A stretch of DNA of 64,000 nt. Source: Streptomyces mobaraensis NBRC 13819 = DSM 40847 (GTDB taxonomy: Bacteria > Actinomycetota > Actinomycetes > Streptomycetales > Streptomycetaceae). Location of the stretch: NCBI RefSeq assembly GCF_017916255.1, contig NZ_CP072827.1, positions 4,923,501-4,987,500 on the forward strand, written 5' to 3'. Both the position numbers and the translations under genes were made by a program. Below are positions 27,001-34,687 of the stretch, in pieces. Positions within the stretch are counted from its first letter, which is position 1. Each line of letters opens with the position of its first letter. The notes beneath the pieces were generated by a model that saw nothing but the letters and a program-made list of their open reading frames with translations, had not been told where the DNA came from and searched no databases.

Positions 27001-27969
27001 CTCCGGGCCGCCGCGGCCGACCGGCTCGCCCGCCTCGCCGGCCTGCGCGACGACGAGGACCGGCCGCTCGTCCCGGCCGCCGATCCCGACCGCTGGTGGG
27101 GCCTGTACGAGCCGACGCACAGCGCGGTGCCGCTCCGCGACCGGGACCAGCCGGTCGCCCTGTCCGGCTCCGCCGTCGGCCAGCTCGTGGACACCTGCTC
27201 GCTCCAGTGGTTCCTGGGACGCGAGGTACGCGCCGAGGCGCCCGCCGGAACGGCCCAGGGCTTCGGCAACGTCGTGCACGTCCTCGCCGACGAGGTCGCC
27301 TCCGGCCGTACCCCGGCGGACCTCGCCGTCCTCATGGAGCGCCTGGAGACCGTCTGGGACGCGCTCGCCTTCGACGCGCCCTGGAAGTCCCGGCAGGAGA
27401 AGGAGAACGCCCGGGCCGCCCTGGAGCGCTTCCTCCGCTGGCACGTCATGGAACGCGGCCGCACGCCCGTCGCCACCGAGCACCCCTTCGACGTCACCCT
27501 CACCGCGGGCGGCCGGCTCGTCCGCGTCCGCGGCTCCATGGACCGTGTGGAGCGGGACGCCGCCGGCCACGCCTACGTCGTCGACTTCAAGACGGGCAAG
27601 ACCCCGGCGACCGCCGCCGAGGTGGCCCGCCATCCCCAGCTCGCCGTCTACCAGCTCGCGGTCCGGCACGGCGCCGTCGACGACGTCTTCGACGGCGTAC
27701 GCCCGCGCCCCGGCGGCGCGGAACTCGTCCAGCTCCGGCAGGGCGCCGCCAAGAAGGAGGGCGGCGACGCCCTGCCCAAGGTGCAGGCGCAGGAACCGCC
27801 GGCGGACGGCGGCGAGGACGGCGCCGACTGGATCGGCGACCTCCTCGCCACCGCCGCCGGCCGCGTCCTGGACGAACGGTTCTCCCCACGCCCCGGCACG
27901 CACTGCGCGCACTGCGCCTTCCGCTCCTCCTGCTCGGCCCGCCCGGAGGGCCGCCAGATCGTCGAATGA
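24013..27969 (+). CDS. adnA: AdnA-like helicase-nuclease subunit
   Basis: One half of the AdnAB dimer that unwinds and resects double-strand breaks in actinobacteria. The UvrD-type motor has Walker A GPGTGKTTT (75-83), FSRKAAAELRDR, Walker B VFVDEYQDTD (near 286) and the late motif TAHRSKGLEWRLVVVAG. The C-terminal RecB/Cas4-like nuclease has SGSAVGQLVDTCSLQWF, GSMDRVERD...VVDFKTGK, and a terminal cysteine set (HCAHC...SSC) that with the earlier Cys may bind an iron-sulfur cluster. At 1318 aa it is longer than mycobacterial AdnA (about 1050) because of a low-complexity insertion near residues 489-685. Naming as AdnA rather than AdnB rests on gene order. Confidence 0.85.
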   Translation: MSSTPFSGIPGSSGASGPLAPARPEDPERRRAPRPAPGAYRLVRTPPGPVVPPELDAAQRAVVEHGQGPLLVLAGPGTGKTTTLVEAVAERVRRGADPERMLVLTFSRKAAAELRDRVAARLGERALAARAPQATTFHSYCYALVRAHQEADLFAEPLRLLSGPEQDVAVRELLAGQTELERAGRATVRWPDDLRACLTTRGFADEVRAVLARSRELGLGPESLAAFAERTGRGDWSAAAAFLAEYLDVLDARGVVDYAELVHRAVLLAERPELAAELAGRYDAVFVDEYQDTDAAQARLLRALAGGGRTLVAFGDPDQSIYAFRGADVGGILDFPTAFPRRDGSPAPVRVLTTSRRSGAALLAATRLLTRRMPLGRLPSDAVRAHRDLAAVRPGGHVEAYTYPTPGAETDNIADILRRAHLEDGVPWGAMAVLVRAGSRSIPTLRRALTSAGVPVEVDGDDIPLRHEPAVAPLLTALRVVAEWATAPGPGGDASDEAGGDVRVPEGALAVPAPAGGRGRALASERAVTPGPGRDAPDEPGGDAGVSEGTFEPADDVPDAEPRADAPTLAGGRGRAAVAPPDGGGLAGDEDTGTGPEDDITGTGRAHASTSAREPGAAPEAGLGTAGEPASARTPGSATPPGTGASPEPEREAAPDGRPGPGPAHEGVEEERPAEPIPAHPAAAGALAPETALTLLTSPLGGMDGADLRRLGRALREEERAAGRTTPRPSDVLIAEALAAPERLVAHDPAYARGAQRLAALLSAARGQLQAGGTAEDALWTLWNGTPRHPAPWPDRLRRAAHRGGAAGRNADRDLDAVCALFETAARAEERVGGRDVLGFLDELEAQDIAADTLTRRAVRPDAVRLMTAHRSKGLEWRLVVVAGVQEGLWPDLRRRGSLLEADRIGRDGLAEPLPPGALLAEERRLFYVAATRARERLVVTAVKAAAEDGDQPSRFLTELGVEPVDVTQRPRRPLAVAALVAELRATTVDPTASDALRAAAADRLARLAGLRDDEDRPLVPAADPDRWWGLYEPTHSAVPLRDRDQPVALSGSAVGQLVDTCSLQWFLGREVRAEAPAGTAQGFGNVVHVLADEVASGRTPADLAVLMERLETVWDALAFDAPWKSRQEKENARAALERFLRWHVMERGRTPVATEHPFDVTLTAGGRLVRVRGSMDRVERDAAGHAYVVDFKTGKTPATAAEVARHPQLAVYQLAVRHGAVDDVFDGVRPRPGGAELVQLRQGAAKKEGGDALPKVQAQEPPADGGEDGADWIGDLLATAAGRVLDERFSPRPGTHCAHCAFRSSCSARPEGRQIVE
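25477..26067 (+). other. Low-complexity, partly duplicated insertion inside adnA
   Basis: About 197 codons rich in Gly, Ala, Pro, Asp and Glu interrupt the motor domain between ALRVVAEWATA and ETALTLLTSPLGG. Two related units are visible: one with DASDEAGGDVRVPEG ending GGRGRALAS, the next with DAPDEPGGDAGVSEG ending GGRGRAAVA. At DNA level both end in the same GCGGGCGGGGACG block. The segment keeps the reading frame and is probably disordered. Confidence 0.7.
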
Positions 27970-27985
27970 CGGCCGGGACGCCCGG

Positions 27986-28045
27986 CCGGTCCGCACAAGA
28001 CCGGTCCGCACAAGACCGGCCCGGCCGAGACCGGCCCGGACAAGA
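27986..28045. repeat. 15-bp tandem repeat, four copies, between adnA and adnB
   Basis: Two exact copies of CCGGTCCGCACAAGA (27986-28000, 28001-28015) are followed by two degenerate copies, CCGGCCCGGCCGAGA and CCGGCCCGGACAAGA, ending at 28045. They fill most of the spacer between the two genes. Confidence 0.85.
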
Positions 28046-28098
28046 TCAGGAAGGCCGGTTGTCAGTGCTTGTCAGTGCCCCCGGTTACGGTTTGTGAC

Positions 28099-31000
28099 GT
28101 GACCCCGCGCCTGACCGACCCCGAGCAGCTCAAGGAGCTCCTCGGCATCCCCTTCACCCCGGAGCAGACGGCCTGCATCACCGCGCCGCCCGCCCCGCAG
28201 GTCATCGTGGCCGGGGCCGGCTCGGGCAAGACGACGGTGATGGCCGCCCGCGTCGTCTGGCTGGTGGGCACCGGCCAGGTCGCCCCCGAGCGCGTCCTCG
28301 GCCTCACCTTCACCAACAAGGCCGCCGGTGAGCTCGCCGAGCGCGTCCGCAAGGCGCTCGCCGCCGCCGGGGTGACGGCCGGCGAGGCCACGGAGGAAGA
28401 GGGCCCGGGCGAGCCGCGGATCTCCACGTACCACGCGTTCGCCGGCCGCCTCCTCAAGGAGCACGGCCTGCGCATCGGACTGGAGCCCACCGCCCGCCTC
28501 CTCGCCGACGCCACCCGCTACCAGCTCGCCGCCCGCGTCCTGCGCACCTCCCCGGGCCCGCACCCGGCCCTCACCCGCCCGTTCGGCGACCTCGTCGCCG
28601 ACCTCCTCGCCCTCGACGCCGAGCTCGCCGAGCACCTGGTCGAGCCGGAGGAGCTGCTGGCGCACGACGAGGCCCTCCTCAAGGACCTCGACGGCGCCCG
28701 CCTCACCAACGCCGACCTGCGCAAGGTCCCCGAGACCGCCCGCGCCCGGCGTGAACTCACCGGCCTGGTCGCCGCGTACCGCGCGGAGAAGCGCCGCCGC
28801 GACCTCCTCGACTTCGGCGACCAGATCGCCCTCTCCGCCGAGCTCGCCCGCACCCGGCCCGAGGTCGGCCGGATCCTCCGCGACGAGTTCTCCGTCGTCC
28901 TCCTCGACGAGTACCAGGACACCTCGGTCGCCCAACGCCTGCTGCTCGCCGGCCTGTTCGGCGGCGGCACGGGCCACGCGGTCACCGCCGTCGGCGACCC
29001 CTGCCAGGCCATCTACGGCTGGCGCGGGGCCTCCGTCGCCAACCTGGACGAGTTCCCCCGCCACTTCCCGCACGCCGACGGCCGCCCCGCCGCCCGCCAC
29101 TCCCTCAGCGAGAACCGGCGCAGTGGCGGCCGGCTCCTCCGCCTCGCCAACGGCCTCGCCGCACCCCTGCGCGCCCTTCACGAGGGCGTCGAGGCGCTGC
29201 GGCCCGCTCCCGGCGCCGAGCGGGACGGGTACGTGCGCTGCGCCCTGCTGCCCACCCAGGCCGAGGAGCTGGCCTGGCTCGCCGACTCCATCGCGCACCA
29301 CGTGCGCACCGGCACCCGCCCCGGTGACGTCGCCGTGCTGTGCCGCACGGCGGCGGACTTCGCGCGGATCCAGGCCGCGCTGGTCGAACGGGACGTGCCG
29401 GTCGAGGTCGTCGGCCTCTCCGGGCTGCTCCACCTGCCCGAGATCGCCGACCTCGTCGCCGTCTGCGAGGTCCTCCAGGACCCCACCGCCAACGCGTCCC
29501 TCGTCCGCCTGCTGACCGGCCCCCGCTGGCGCATCGGCCCCCGCGACCTCGCCCTCCTCGGTCGTCGCGCCCGCACCCTGGTGCCCTACGGCAGCGCGGG
29601 CACCGACCCCGAGCGGCGGCTCGCCGAGGCCGTCGAGGGCCGCGACCCGGCCGAGGTGATCTCCCTCGCCGACGCGCTCGACACCTTCCTGACCGGTGAC
29701 GCGCCCGACGACGGCCTGCCCTTCTCCGCCGAGGCCCGGATCCGCTTCGCCCGCCTCGCCACCGAACTCCGCGACCTGCGGCGCGGCCTGGCCGACCCCC
29801 TGATGGACGTCCTGCACCGGGTGCTCGCCACCACCGGCCTGGAGGTCGAGCTCTCCGCCTCGCCGCACGCGCTGGCGGCCCGCCGCCGCGAGACCCTGAA
29901 CCGGTTCCTGGACATCGCCGCCGGCTTCGCCGGCCTGGACGGCGACGCCGGCCTGCTCGCCTTCCTCGGCTTCCTGCGCACCGCCGTCCAGTACGAGAAG
30001 GGGCTCGACAGCTCCCTCCCCGGCTCCGAGGACACGGTCAAGGTCCTGACCGCCCACAAGTCCAAGGGCCTGGAGTGGGACGTCGTCGCCGTCCCCGGCC
30101 TCGTCGCCAAGACCTTCCCCAGCGAGCAGGCCCGCGACGCGTGGACCTCCCAGGCCCGCGTCCTCCCGCACACCCTGCGCGGGGACGCCGACACCCTCCC
30201 CGAGGTCCCGGCCTGGGACGGCAAGGGCATCGCCGCCTTCAAGGCCGCGATGAGGGACCACCAGGCCACCGAGGAACTGCGCCTCGGCTACGTCACGTTC
30301 ACCCGCCCCCGCTCCCTCCTCCTCGCCTCCGGCCACTGGTGGGGCCCCGAGCAGAAGCGGCCGCGCGGCCCGTCCGCCTTCCTCCACGCCCTGCGCGAAC
30401 ACTGCGAGGCCGGGCACGGCGAGATCGAGGCGTGGGCGGACCCCCCGGAAGAGGGCGCCACCAACCCCGCCCTCGACGCCGCCGAGACCGACCGCGCCTG
30501 GCCGCTCCCCCTGGACCCCGGCTCCCTCGCCCTGCGCCGCGAGGCGGCCGACGCCGTCCGCGCCCGCCTGGGCCGCCTTCCCGGCCTCACCCCGGCGCCG
30601 ATGGCCGCCCACGACCCGGAGTGGCCCCCTCCGCCGGAGGAGGACGGCGAGGCGTACCCGTACGCCGACTCGGCGTACGAGGAGGAGTACGGAGACGCCG
30701 CGGCCCACGGAGAGGAGCCCGAACGCGACGCAGCCGCGTACGAGGACCTCGCCCACGAGGACGACGCCGCCTTGGCGGACTGGGACGCCCTGCCCACCAC
30801 CCGCCCGACGGCGACCGCGCCCGACGGCACCCGCGCCGCCGAGCAGACCGGCAGCCCCGCGCCGGTGGCGCCCCAGCCGCAGGCACTCACCGTCGTCCCG
30901 CCCCCCCGGCACGAGCGGACTCCGGCTGCCCCCAGGGAGCCCTCCGCCCCGAGCGCGGCGCCCCGCGTCGGCCTCACCCCCGAAGAGAGCCGCCTGGTCG

Positions 31001-31716
31001 CCTCCTGGGACCGCGACCTGGACGCGCTCGCGGGCGAGCTCCGCAGGGCGCGGGCGAGCGTGCACGAGGTGCCGCTGCCCGCGTCGCTGACCGCGTCGCA
31101 GCTCGTCCGGCTCGCCGCCGACCCCGACGCGTTCGCGGCCGAGCTGGCCCGGCCCATGCCCCGCCCGCCACGGCCCGCCGCCCGCCGCGGCACCCGTTTC
31201 CACGCCTGGGTGGAGTCCCGCTTCGAGGCGCTGACCCTGCCGTTCACCGTCCCGGACGGGCTGCCCGGCGGCGTGGACGACGACGAGAGGGACGAGACCG
31301 ACGACTCCGGGATCGCCGACGAGCGGGACCTCGCCGAGCTCAAGGCGGCGTTCGAGCGCACGCCGTACGCCCACCGCACGCCCTACCGGGTGGAGGCGCC
31401 GTTCCGGATCACCCTCGCGGGCCGGGTGATCCGCGGCCGGATCGACGCCGTCTACCGGACCGGGGAGGAAGTCGACGGCACCGGCGCCGCCTACGAGATC
31501 GTCGACTGGAAGACGGGCCGGGACGGCACCGCCGACCCCCTCCAGCTCGCCGTCTACCGCCTCGCCTGGGCCGAGCGGCACGGCCTGCCGCCGTCGGCCG
31601 TCTCCGCCGCCTTCGTCCACGTCCGCGACGGCCGCGTGGTCCGTCCGACCGCGCTGCCGGACCGGGCGGGGCTGGAGAGGATCCTGCTCGGAGGGGGTGC
31701 CGGGGAGGGTGAGTGA
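28099..31716 (+). CDS. adnB: AdnB-like helicase-nuclease subunit
   Basis: The second AdnAB subunit, 1205 aa. The motor carries Walker A AGAGSGKTT (about 39-47), LTFTNKAAGELAERV, Walker B VLLDEYQDTS, YGWRGA and TAHKSKGLEWDVVAVPG. A Pro/Glu/Ala-rich spacer lies near residues 835-960. The C-terminal nuclease has RRGTRFHAWVE, GRIDAVYRTG and the EIVDWKTGR catalytic strand. A GTG at 28099 is preceded by TACGGT 7 bases upstream, a good TAnnnT -10, so a leaderless start is likely; a TTG at 28069 in the same frame is less attractive. It follows adnA after a short repeat array. Confidence 0.85.
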   Translation: MTPRLTDPEQLKELLGIPFTPEQTACITAPPAPQVIVAGAGSGKTTVMAARVVWLVGTGQVAPERVLGLTFTNKAAGELAERVRKALAAAGVTAGEATEEEGPGEPRISTYHAFAGRLLKEHGLRIGLEPTARLLADATRYQLAARVLRTSPGPHPALTRPFGDLVADLLALDAELAEHLVEPEELLAHDEALLKDLDGARLTNADLRKVPETARARRELTGLVAAYRAEKRRRDLLDFGDQIALSAELARTRPEVGRILRDEFSVVLLDEYQDTSVAQRLLLAGLFGGGTGHAVTAVGDPCQAIYGWRGASVANLDEFPRHFPHADGRPAARHSLSENRRSGGRLLRLANGLAAPLRALHEGVEALRPAPGAERDGYVRCALLPTQAEELAWLADSIAHHVRTGTRPGDVAVLCRTAADFARIQAALVERDVPVEVVGLSGLLHLPEIADLVAVCEVLQDPTANASLVRLLTGPRWRIGPRDLALLGRRARTLVPYGSAGTDPERRLAEAVEGRDPAEVISLADALDTFLTGDAPDDGLPFSAEARIRFARLATELRDLRRGLADPLMDVLHRVLATTGLEVELSASPHALAARRRETLNRFLDIAAGFAGLDGDAGLLAFLGFLRTAVQYEKGLDSSLPGSEDTVKVLTAHKSKGLEWDVVAVPGLVAKTFPSEQARDAWTSQARVLPHTLRGDADTLPEVPAWDGKGIAAFKAAMRDHQATEELRLGYVTFTRPRSLLLASGHWWGPEQKRPRGPSAFLHALREHCEAGHGEIEAWADPPEEGATNPALDAAETDRAWPLPLDPGSLALRREAADAVRARLGRLPGLTPAPMAAHDPEWPPPPEEDGEAYPYADSAYEEEYGDAAAHGEEPERDAAAYEDLAHEDDAALADWDALPTTRPTATAPDGTRAAEQTGSPAPVAPQPQALTVVPPPRHERTPAAPREPSAPSAAPRVGLTPEESRLVASWDRDLDALAGELRRARASVHEVPLPASLTASQLVRLAADPDAFAAELARPMPRPPRPAARRGTRFHAWVESRFEALTLPFTVPDGLPGGVDDDERDETDDSGIADERDLAELKAAFERTPYAHRTPYRVEAPFRITLAGRVIRGRIDAVYRTGEEVDGTGAAYEIVDWKTGRDGTADPLQLAVYRLAWAERHGLPPSAVSAAFVHVRDGRVVRPTALPDRAGLERILLGGGAGEGE

Positions 31717-31764
31717 GGCAAACCCGGTCCCGGTCACGGCCCGTGTCCGGCTAGGCTCGACGTC

Positions 31765-33180
31765 ATGAGCGACACCCCGGACAGTGCCGTCCGCGCGTAC
31801 ATCCAGCAGCACCGCGCCGCCTTCCTCGACGACCTCGCCGAGTGGCTGCGCATCCCCTCCGTGTCGGCCGACCCCGGCCACGCGGACGATGTGCGCCGCA
31901 GCGCGGACTGGCTGGCGGACCGGCTCAGGGCGACCGGCTTCCCGGTCGCCGAGGTCTGGGAGACCGCCGGCGCCCCGGCCGTCTTCGCCGAGTGGCCCTC
32001 CGGCGACGAGGGCGCGCCGACGGTGCTCGTCTACGGCCACCACGACGTCCAGCCGGCCACCCGGGAGGACGGCTGGCACACCGAGCCGTTCGAGCCGGTC
32101 GTCAAGGACGGCCGGATGTACGCCCGCGGCGCCGCCGACGACAAGGGCCAGGTGTTCTTCCACACCCTCGGCGTCCGCGCCCACCTGGCGGCCACCGGCC
32201 GGACCGCCCCCGCCGTCAACCTCAAGCTGATCATCGAGGGCGAGGAGGAGTTCGGCTCGCCGAACTTCCCGGACCTGCTCCGCGCGCACGCGGACCGCCT
32301 CGCCTGTGACGCGGTGATCGTCTCCGACACCGGCATGTGGGCCGAGGACACCCCGACCGTCTGCACCGGCCTGCGCGGCCTGGTCGAGTGCCAGGTCGAC
32401 CTGTACGGCCCGGACCAGGACATCCACTCCGGCGCGTTCGGCGGCGCCGTGCCCAACCCGGCCACCGAGGCGGCCCGGCTGGCCGCCGCGCTGCACGACG
32501 AGGACCGCCGCGTGGCGATCCGCGGCTTCTACGACGGCATCCTCGAGCTCACCGACCGCGAGCGTGAGCTCTTCGCGGAGCTGCCGTTCGACGAGAAGCG
32601 CTGGACGCGCGGGGCGCACTCGCACGCCACCCTCGGCGAGGCCGGCTACAGCACGCTGGAGCGCGTCTGGGCCCGCCCGACAGCCGAGGTCAACGGCATC
32701 TCCGGCGGCTACCAGGGCCCCGGCGGCAAGACGATCGTCCCGTCCTCGGCGCAGCTGAAGCTCTCCTTCCGCCTGGTCGCGGGCCAGGACACCGACCGCG
32801 TCCAGGAAGCGGTCCGGGAGTGGATCGCCGGCCGCCTCCCGGCCGGCATCCGCCACGAGCTCACGTTCACGGGCGCCACCCGCCCCTGCCTGACGCCGCT
32901 CGACCACCCGGCGCTCCAGGCCGTCGCCCGCGCCATGGGCCGCGCCTTCGGGCAGCAGGTCCGCTTCACCCGCGAGGGCGGCTCCGGACCGGCCGCCGAC
33001 CTCCAGGACGTCCTCGGCGTCCCGGTCCTGTTCCTCGGCATCTCCGTGCCCTCCGACGGCTGGCACGCGCCGAACGAGAAGGTCGAGCTCGACCTCCTCA
33101 TGAAGGGCGTGGAGACCGCCGCCCACCTCTGGGACGACCTCGCCACCGGCGACACGTCCTGGACGCGCCGCGCGCACTGA
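31765..33180 (+). CDS. M20-family dipeptidase
   Basis: A cytoplasmic zinc dipeptidase of the M20 (ArgE/DapE/CPG2) family, 471 aa. The first metal motif GHHDVQP gives His92 and Asp94; the bridging Asp is in AADDKGQ, the catalytic Glu in IEGEEEFGS, further ligands in VIVSDTG and the C-terminal DGWHAPNEK. The dimerisation lid contains DIHSGAFGG and NGISGGYQGPGGKTI. The start ATG at 31765 lies about 48 bases after adnB. The exact dipeptide is not predictable. Confidence 0.9.
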   Translation: MSDTPDSAVRAYIQQHRAAFLDDLAEWLRIPSVSADPGHADDVRRSADWLADRLRATGFPVAEVWETAGAPAVFAEWPSGDEGAPTVLVYGHHDVQPATREDGWHTEPFEPVVKDGRMYARGAADDKGQVFFHTLGVRAHLAATGRTAPAVNLKLIIEGEEEFGSPNFPDLLRAHADRLACDAVIVSDTGMWAEDTPTVCTGLRGLVECQVDLYGPDQDIHSGAFGGAVPNPATEAARLAAALHDEDRRVAIRGFYDGILELTDRERELFAELPFDEKRWTRGAHSHATLGEAGYSTLERVWARPTAEVNGISGGYQGPGGKTIVPSSAQLKLSFRLVAGQDTDRVQEAVREWIAGRLPAGIRHELTFTGATRPCLTPLDHPALQAVARAMGRAFGQQVRFTREGGSGPAADLQDVLGVPVLFLGISVPSDGWHAPNEKVELDLLMKGVETAAHLWDDLATGDTSWTRRAH

Positions 33181-33254
33181 CCGACCGGGCCCGTGACGCC
33201 GTGACGCACAAGACGCACCACCGCCATCACCACCAGGGGGAGTTGGAAGCAGCC

Positions 33255-34181
33255 GTGACCACCAGGACCGATTTCGCCGCCGACCGCATCACGCTCAGCG
33301 GATCGAGCGGCATCGACCGCGCCGCGCACCACCGGCTGGACGAGGCGTGGCTGTCGGCGGCGTGGAGCCACCCGTCGACCCGCGTGTTCGTGGTCTCCGG
33401 CGGCCAGGCGCTGATCGACGACACCCCCGACGGCCGTACGGAACTGGTGATGACCCCGGCGTTCGACGCGCCGCCCACCGAGACGCACCGCTACTTCCTC
33501 GGCCAGGACGAGGACGGGGTGGCCTACTTCGCCCTCCAGAAGGACAGCCTGCCCGGCCGCATGGACCAGTCCGCGCGCCCCGCCGGCCTCCGCGAGGCGG
33601 GCCTGCTGCTCTCCCCGCGCGACGCCGGCCTGCTGGTCCACGCCGTCGCCCTGGAGAACTGGCAGCGCCTCCACCGCTTCTGCTCGCGCTGCGGCGAGCG
33701 CACGGTCATCGCCGCCGCCGGCCACATCCGCCGCTGCCCGGCCTGCGGCGCCGAGCACTACCCCCGCACCGACCCCGCGGTGATCATGCTGGTCACCGAC
33801 GACCAGGACCGCGCCCTGCTCGGCCGCCAGATGCACTGGCCCGAGGGCCGCTTCTCGACCCTCGCCGGCTTCGTCGAGCCGGGCGAGTCCATCGAGCAGG
33901 CCGTCCGCCGGGAGGTCGCCGAGGAGGCCGGCGTCGTCGTCGGCGACGTCGAGTACGTCGCCAGCCAGCCCTGGCCCTTCCCCTCCAGCCTCATGCTCGG
34001 CTTCATGGCCCGCGCCACCTCCCCGGAGATCCAGGTCGACGGCGAGGAGATCCACGAGGCCCGCTGGTTCTCCCGGGAAGACCTCCGCGCCGCCTTCGCC
34101 TCCGGCGAGGTCCTGCCCCCCACCGGCATCTCCATCGCCGCCCGCCTCGTCGAGCTCTGGTACGGCGAACCGCTGCCGTAG
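33255..34181 (+). CDS. nudC: NAD(+) diphosphatase NudC
   Basis: A Nudix hydrolase that cleaves NAD(H) to NMN(H) and AMP and can remove NAD caps from RNA; 308 aa. The zinc ribbon is CSRCG (Cys143/146) and CPACG (Cys161/164). The Nudix box GFVEPGESIEQAVRREVAEE is complete. SQPWPFPSS just after it is the motif specific to NudC. GTG 33255 has GGAAG 5 bases upstream. It is transcribed toward mrx1, with a shared hairpin terminator between them. The same neighbours (adnAB, nudC, mrx1, uvrD2, whiB7) occur in mycobacteria. Confidence 0.93.
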   Translation: MTTRTDFAADRITLSGSSGIDRAAHHRLDEAWLSAAWSHPSTRVFVVSGGQALIDDTPDGRTELVMTPAFDAPPTETHRYFLGQDEDGVAYFALQKDSLPGRMDQSARPAGLREAGLLLSPRDAGLLVHAVALENWQRLHRFCSRCGERTVIAAAGHIRRCPACGAEHYPRTDPAVIMLVTDDQDRALLGRQMHWPEGRFSTLAGFVEPGESIEQAVRREVAEEAGVVVGDVEYVASQPWPFPSSLMLGFMARATSPEIQVDGEEIHEARWFSREDLRAAFASGEVLPPTGISIAARLVELWYGEPLP

Positions 34182-34200
34182 GCCGTCCGGCCCGGAGCAT

Positions 34201-34232
34201 GGGAAAGCCCCCGCCGCGGCGGGGGCTTTCCC
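34201..34232. terminator. Bidirectional terminator between nudC and mrx1
   Basis: A perfect inverted repeat: GGGAAAGCCCCCGCCG pairs with CGGCGGGGGCTTTCCC with no unpaired bases. It lies between convergent genes and can serve both. Confidence 0.85.
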
Positions 34233-34261
34233 ATGGGCCCGGTGCGGGCGTTTCCCGGCGG

Positions 34262-34501
34262 TCAGGCGCCGATCTTGGCCTTGACCTGGGCCAGGGAGGG
34301 GTTGGTCAGCGTCGAGCCGTCGGGGAACAGGACGGTCGGGACCGTCTGGTTGCCGTTGTTGGCCTTCTCCACGAAGGCGGCGGACTCGGGGTCCTGCTCG
34401 ATGTTCACCTCGGTGTACGCGATTCCCTCGCGGTCCATCTGGCTCTTCAGACGGCGGCAGTAGCCGCACCAGGTGGTGCTGTACATCGTCACGGCGGACA
34501 T
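34262..34501 (-). CDS. mrx1: Mycoredoxin Mrx1
   Basis: A 79-aa glutaredoxin-fold protein that reduces mycothiol mixed disulfides in the cytoplasm. The active site CGYC is at residues 12-15 (TTWCGYCRRLK), followed by the cis-Pro segment QTVPTVLFPDGS and the DGS loop. AAGGAG lies 6 bases before the ATG. A SigR-type promoter about 50 bases upstream indicates induction by thiol stress, as known for mycothiol-system genes. It diverges from uvrD2. Confidence 0.93.
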   Translation of the reverse strand: MSAVTMYSTTWCGYCRRLKSQMDREGIAYTEVNIEQDPESAAFVEKANNGNQTVPTVLFPDGSTLTNPSLAQVKAKIGA

Positions 34502-34549
34502 CGGGACTCCTTCTGCAGGCGAGCTGGGGGAGCGAGGCTCCGGTGGTAG

Positions 34550-34576
34550 AACGTGCGCCCCTCTCTTACCATTCCC
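34550..34576 (-). promoter_or_regulatory. SigR-type promoter of mrx1
   Basis: Read on the minus strand, GGGAAT (34576-34571) is followed by an 18-base spacer and GTT (34552-34550). This matches the SigR consensus exactly. Transcription would begin near 34542, about 40 bases before the mrx1 ATG. Confidence 0.82.
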
Positions 34577-34687
34577 GCCCCGCACGCGCGCCCGCGCCGG
34601 GCAGTCGCCGGGGTGATGGTATGACCGCAGGGCCTCGCCTGTGGACAACGTTCCCGGTCGCCTCCGCGGACCTGGCAGCATGGCTGC

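Noticed and set aside
23029..28011. 1660-codon open frame on the minus strand opposite adnA
   Set aside because: High-GC antisense shadow: no domain motifs, and the plus strand holds an unmistakable helicase-nuclease.
28072..33177. 1701-codon open frame on the minus strand opposite adnB and the dipeptidase
   Set aside because: Spans two clear plus-strand genes and has no recognisable domain; composition artefact.
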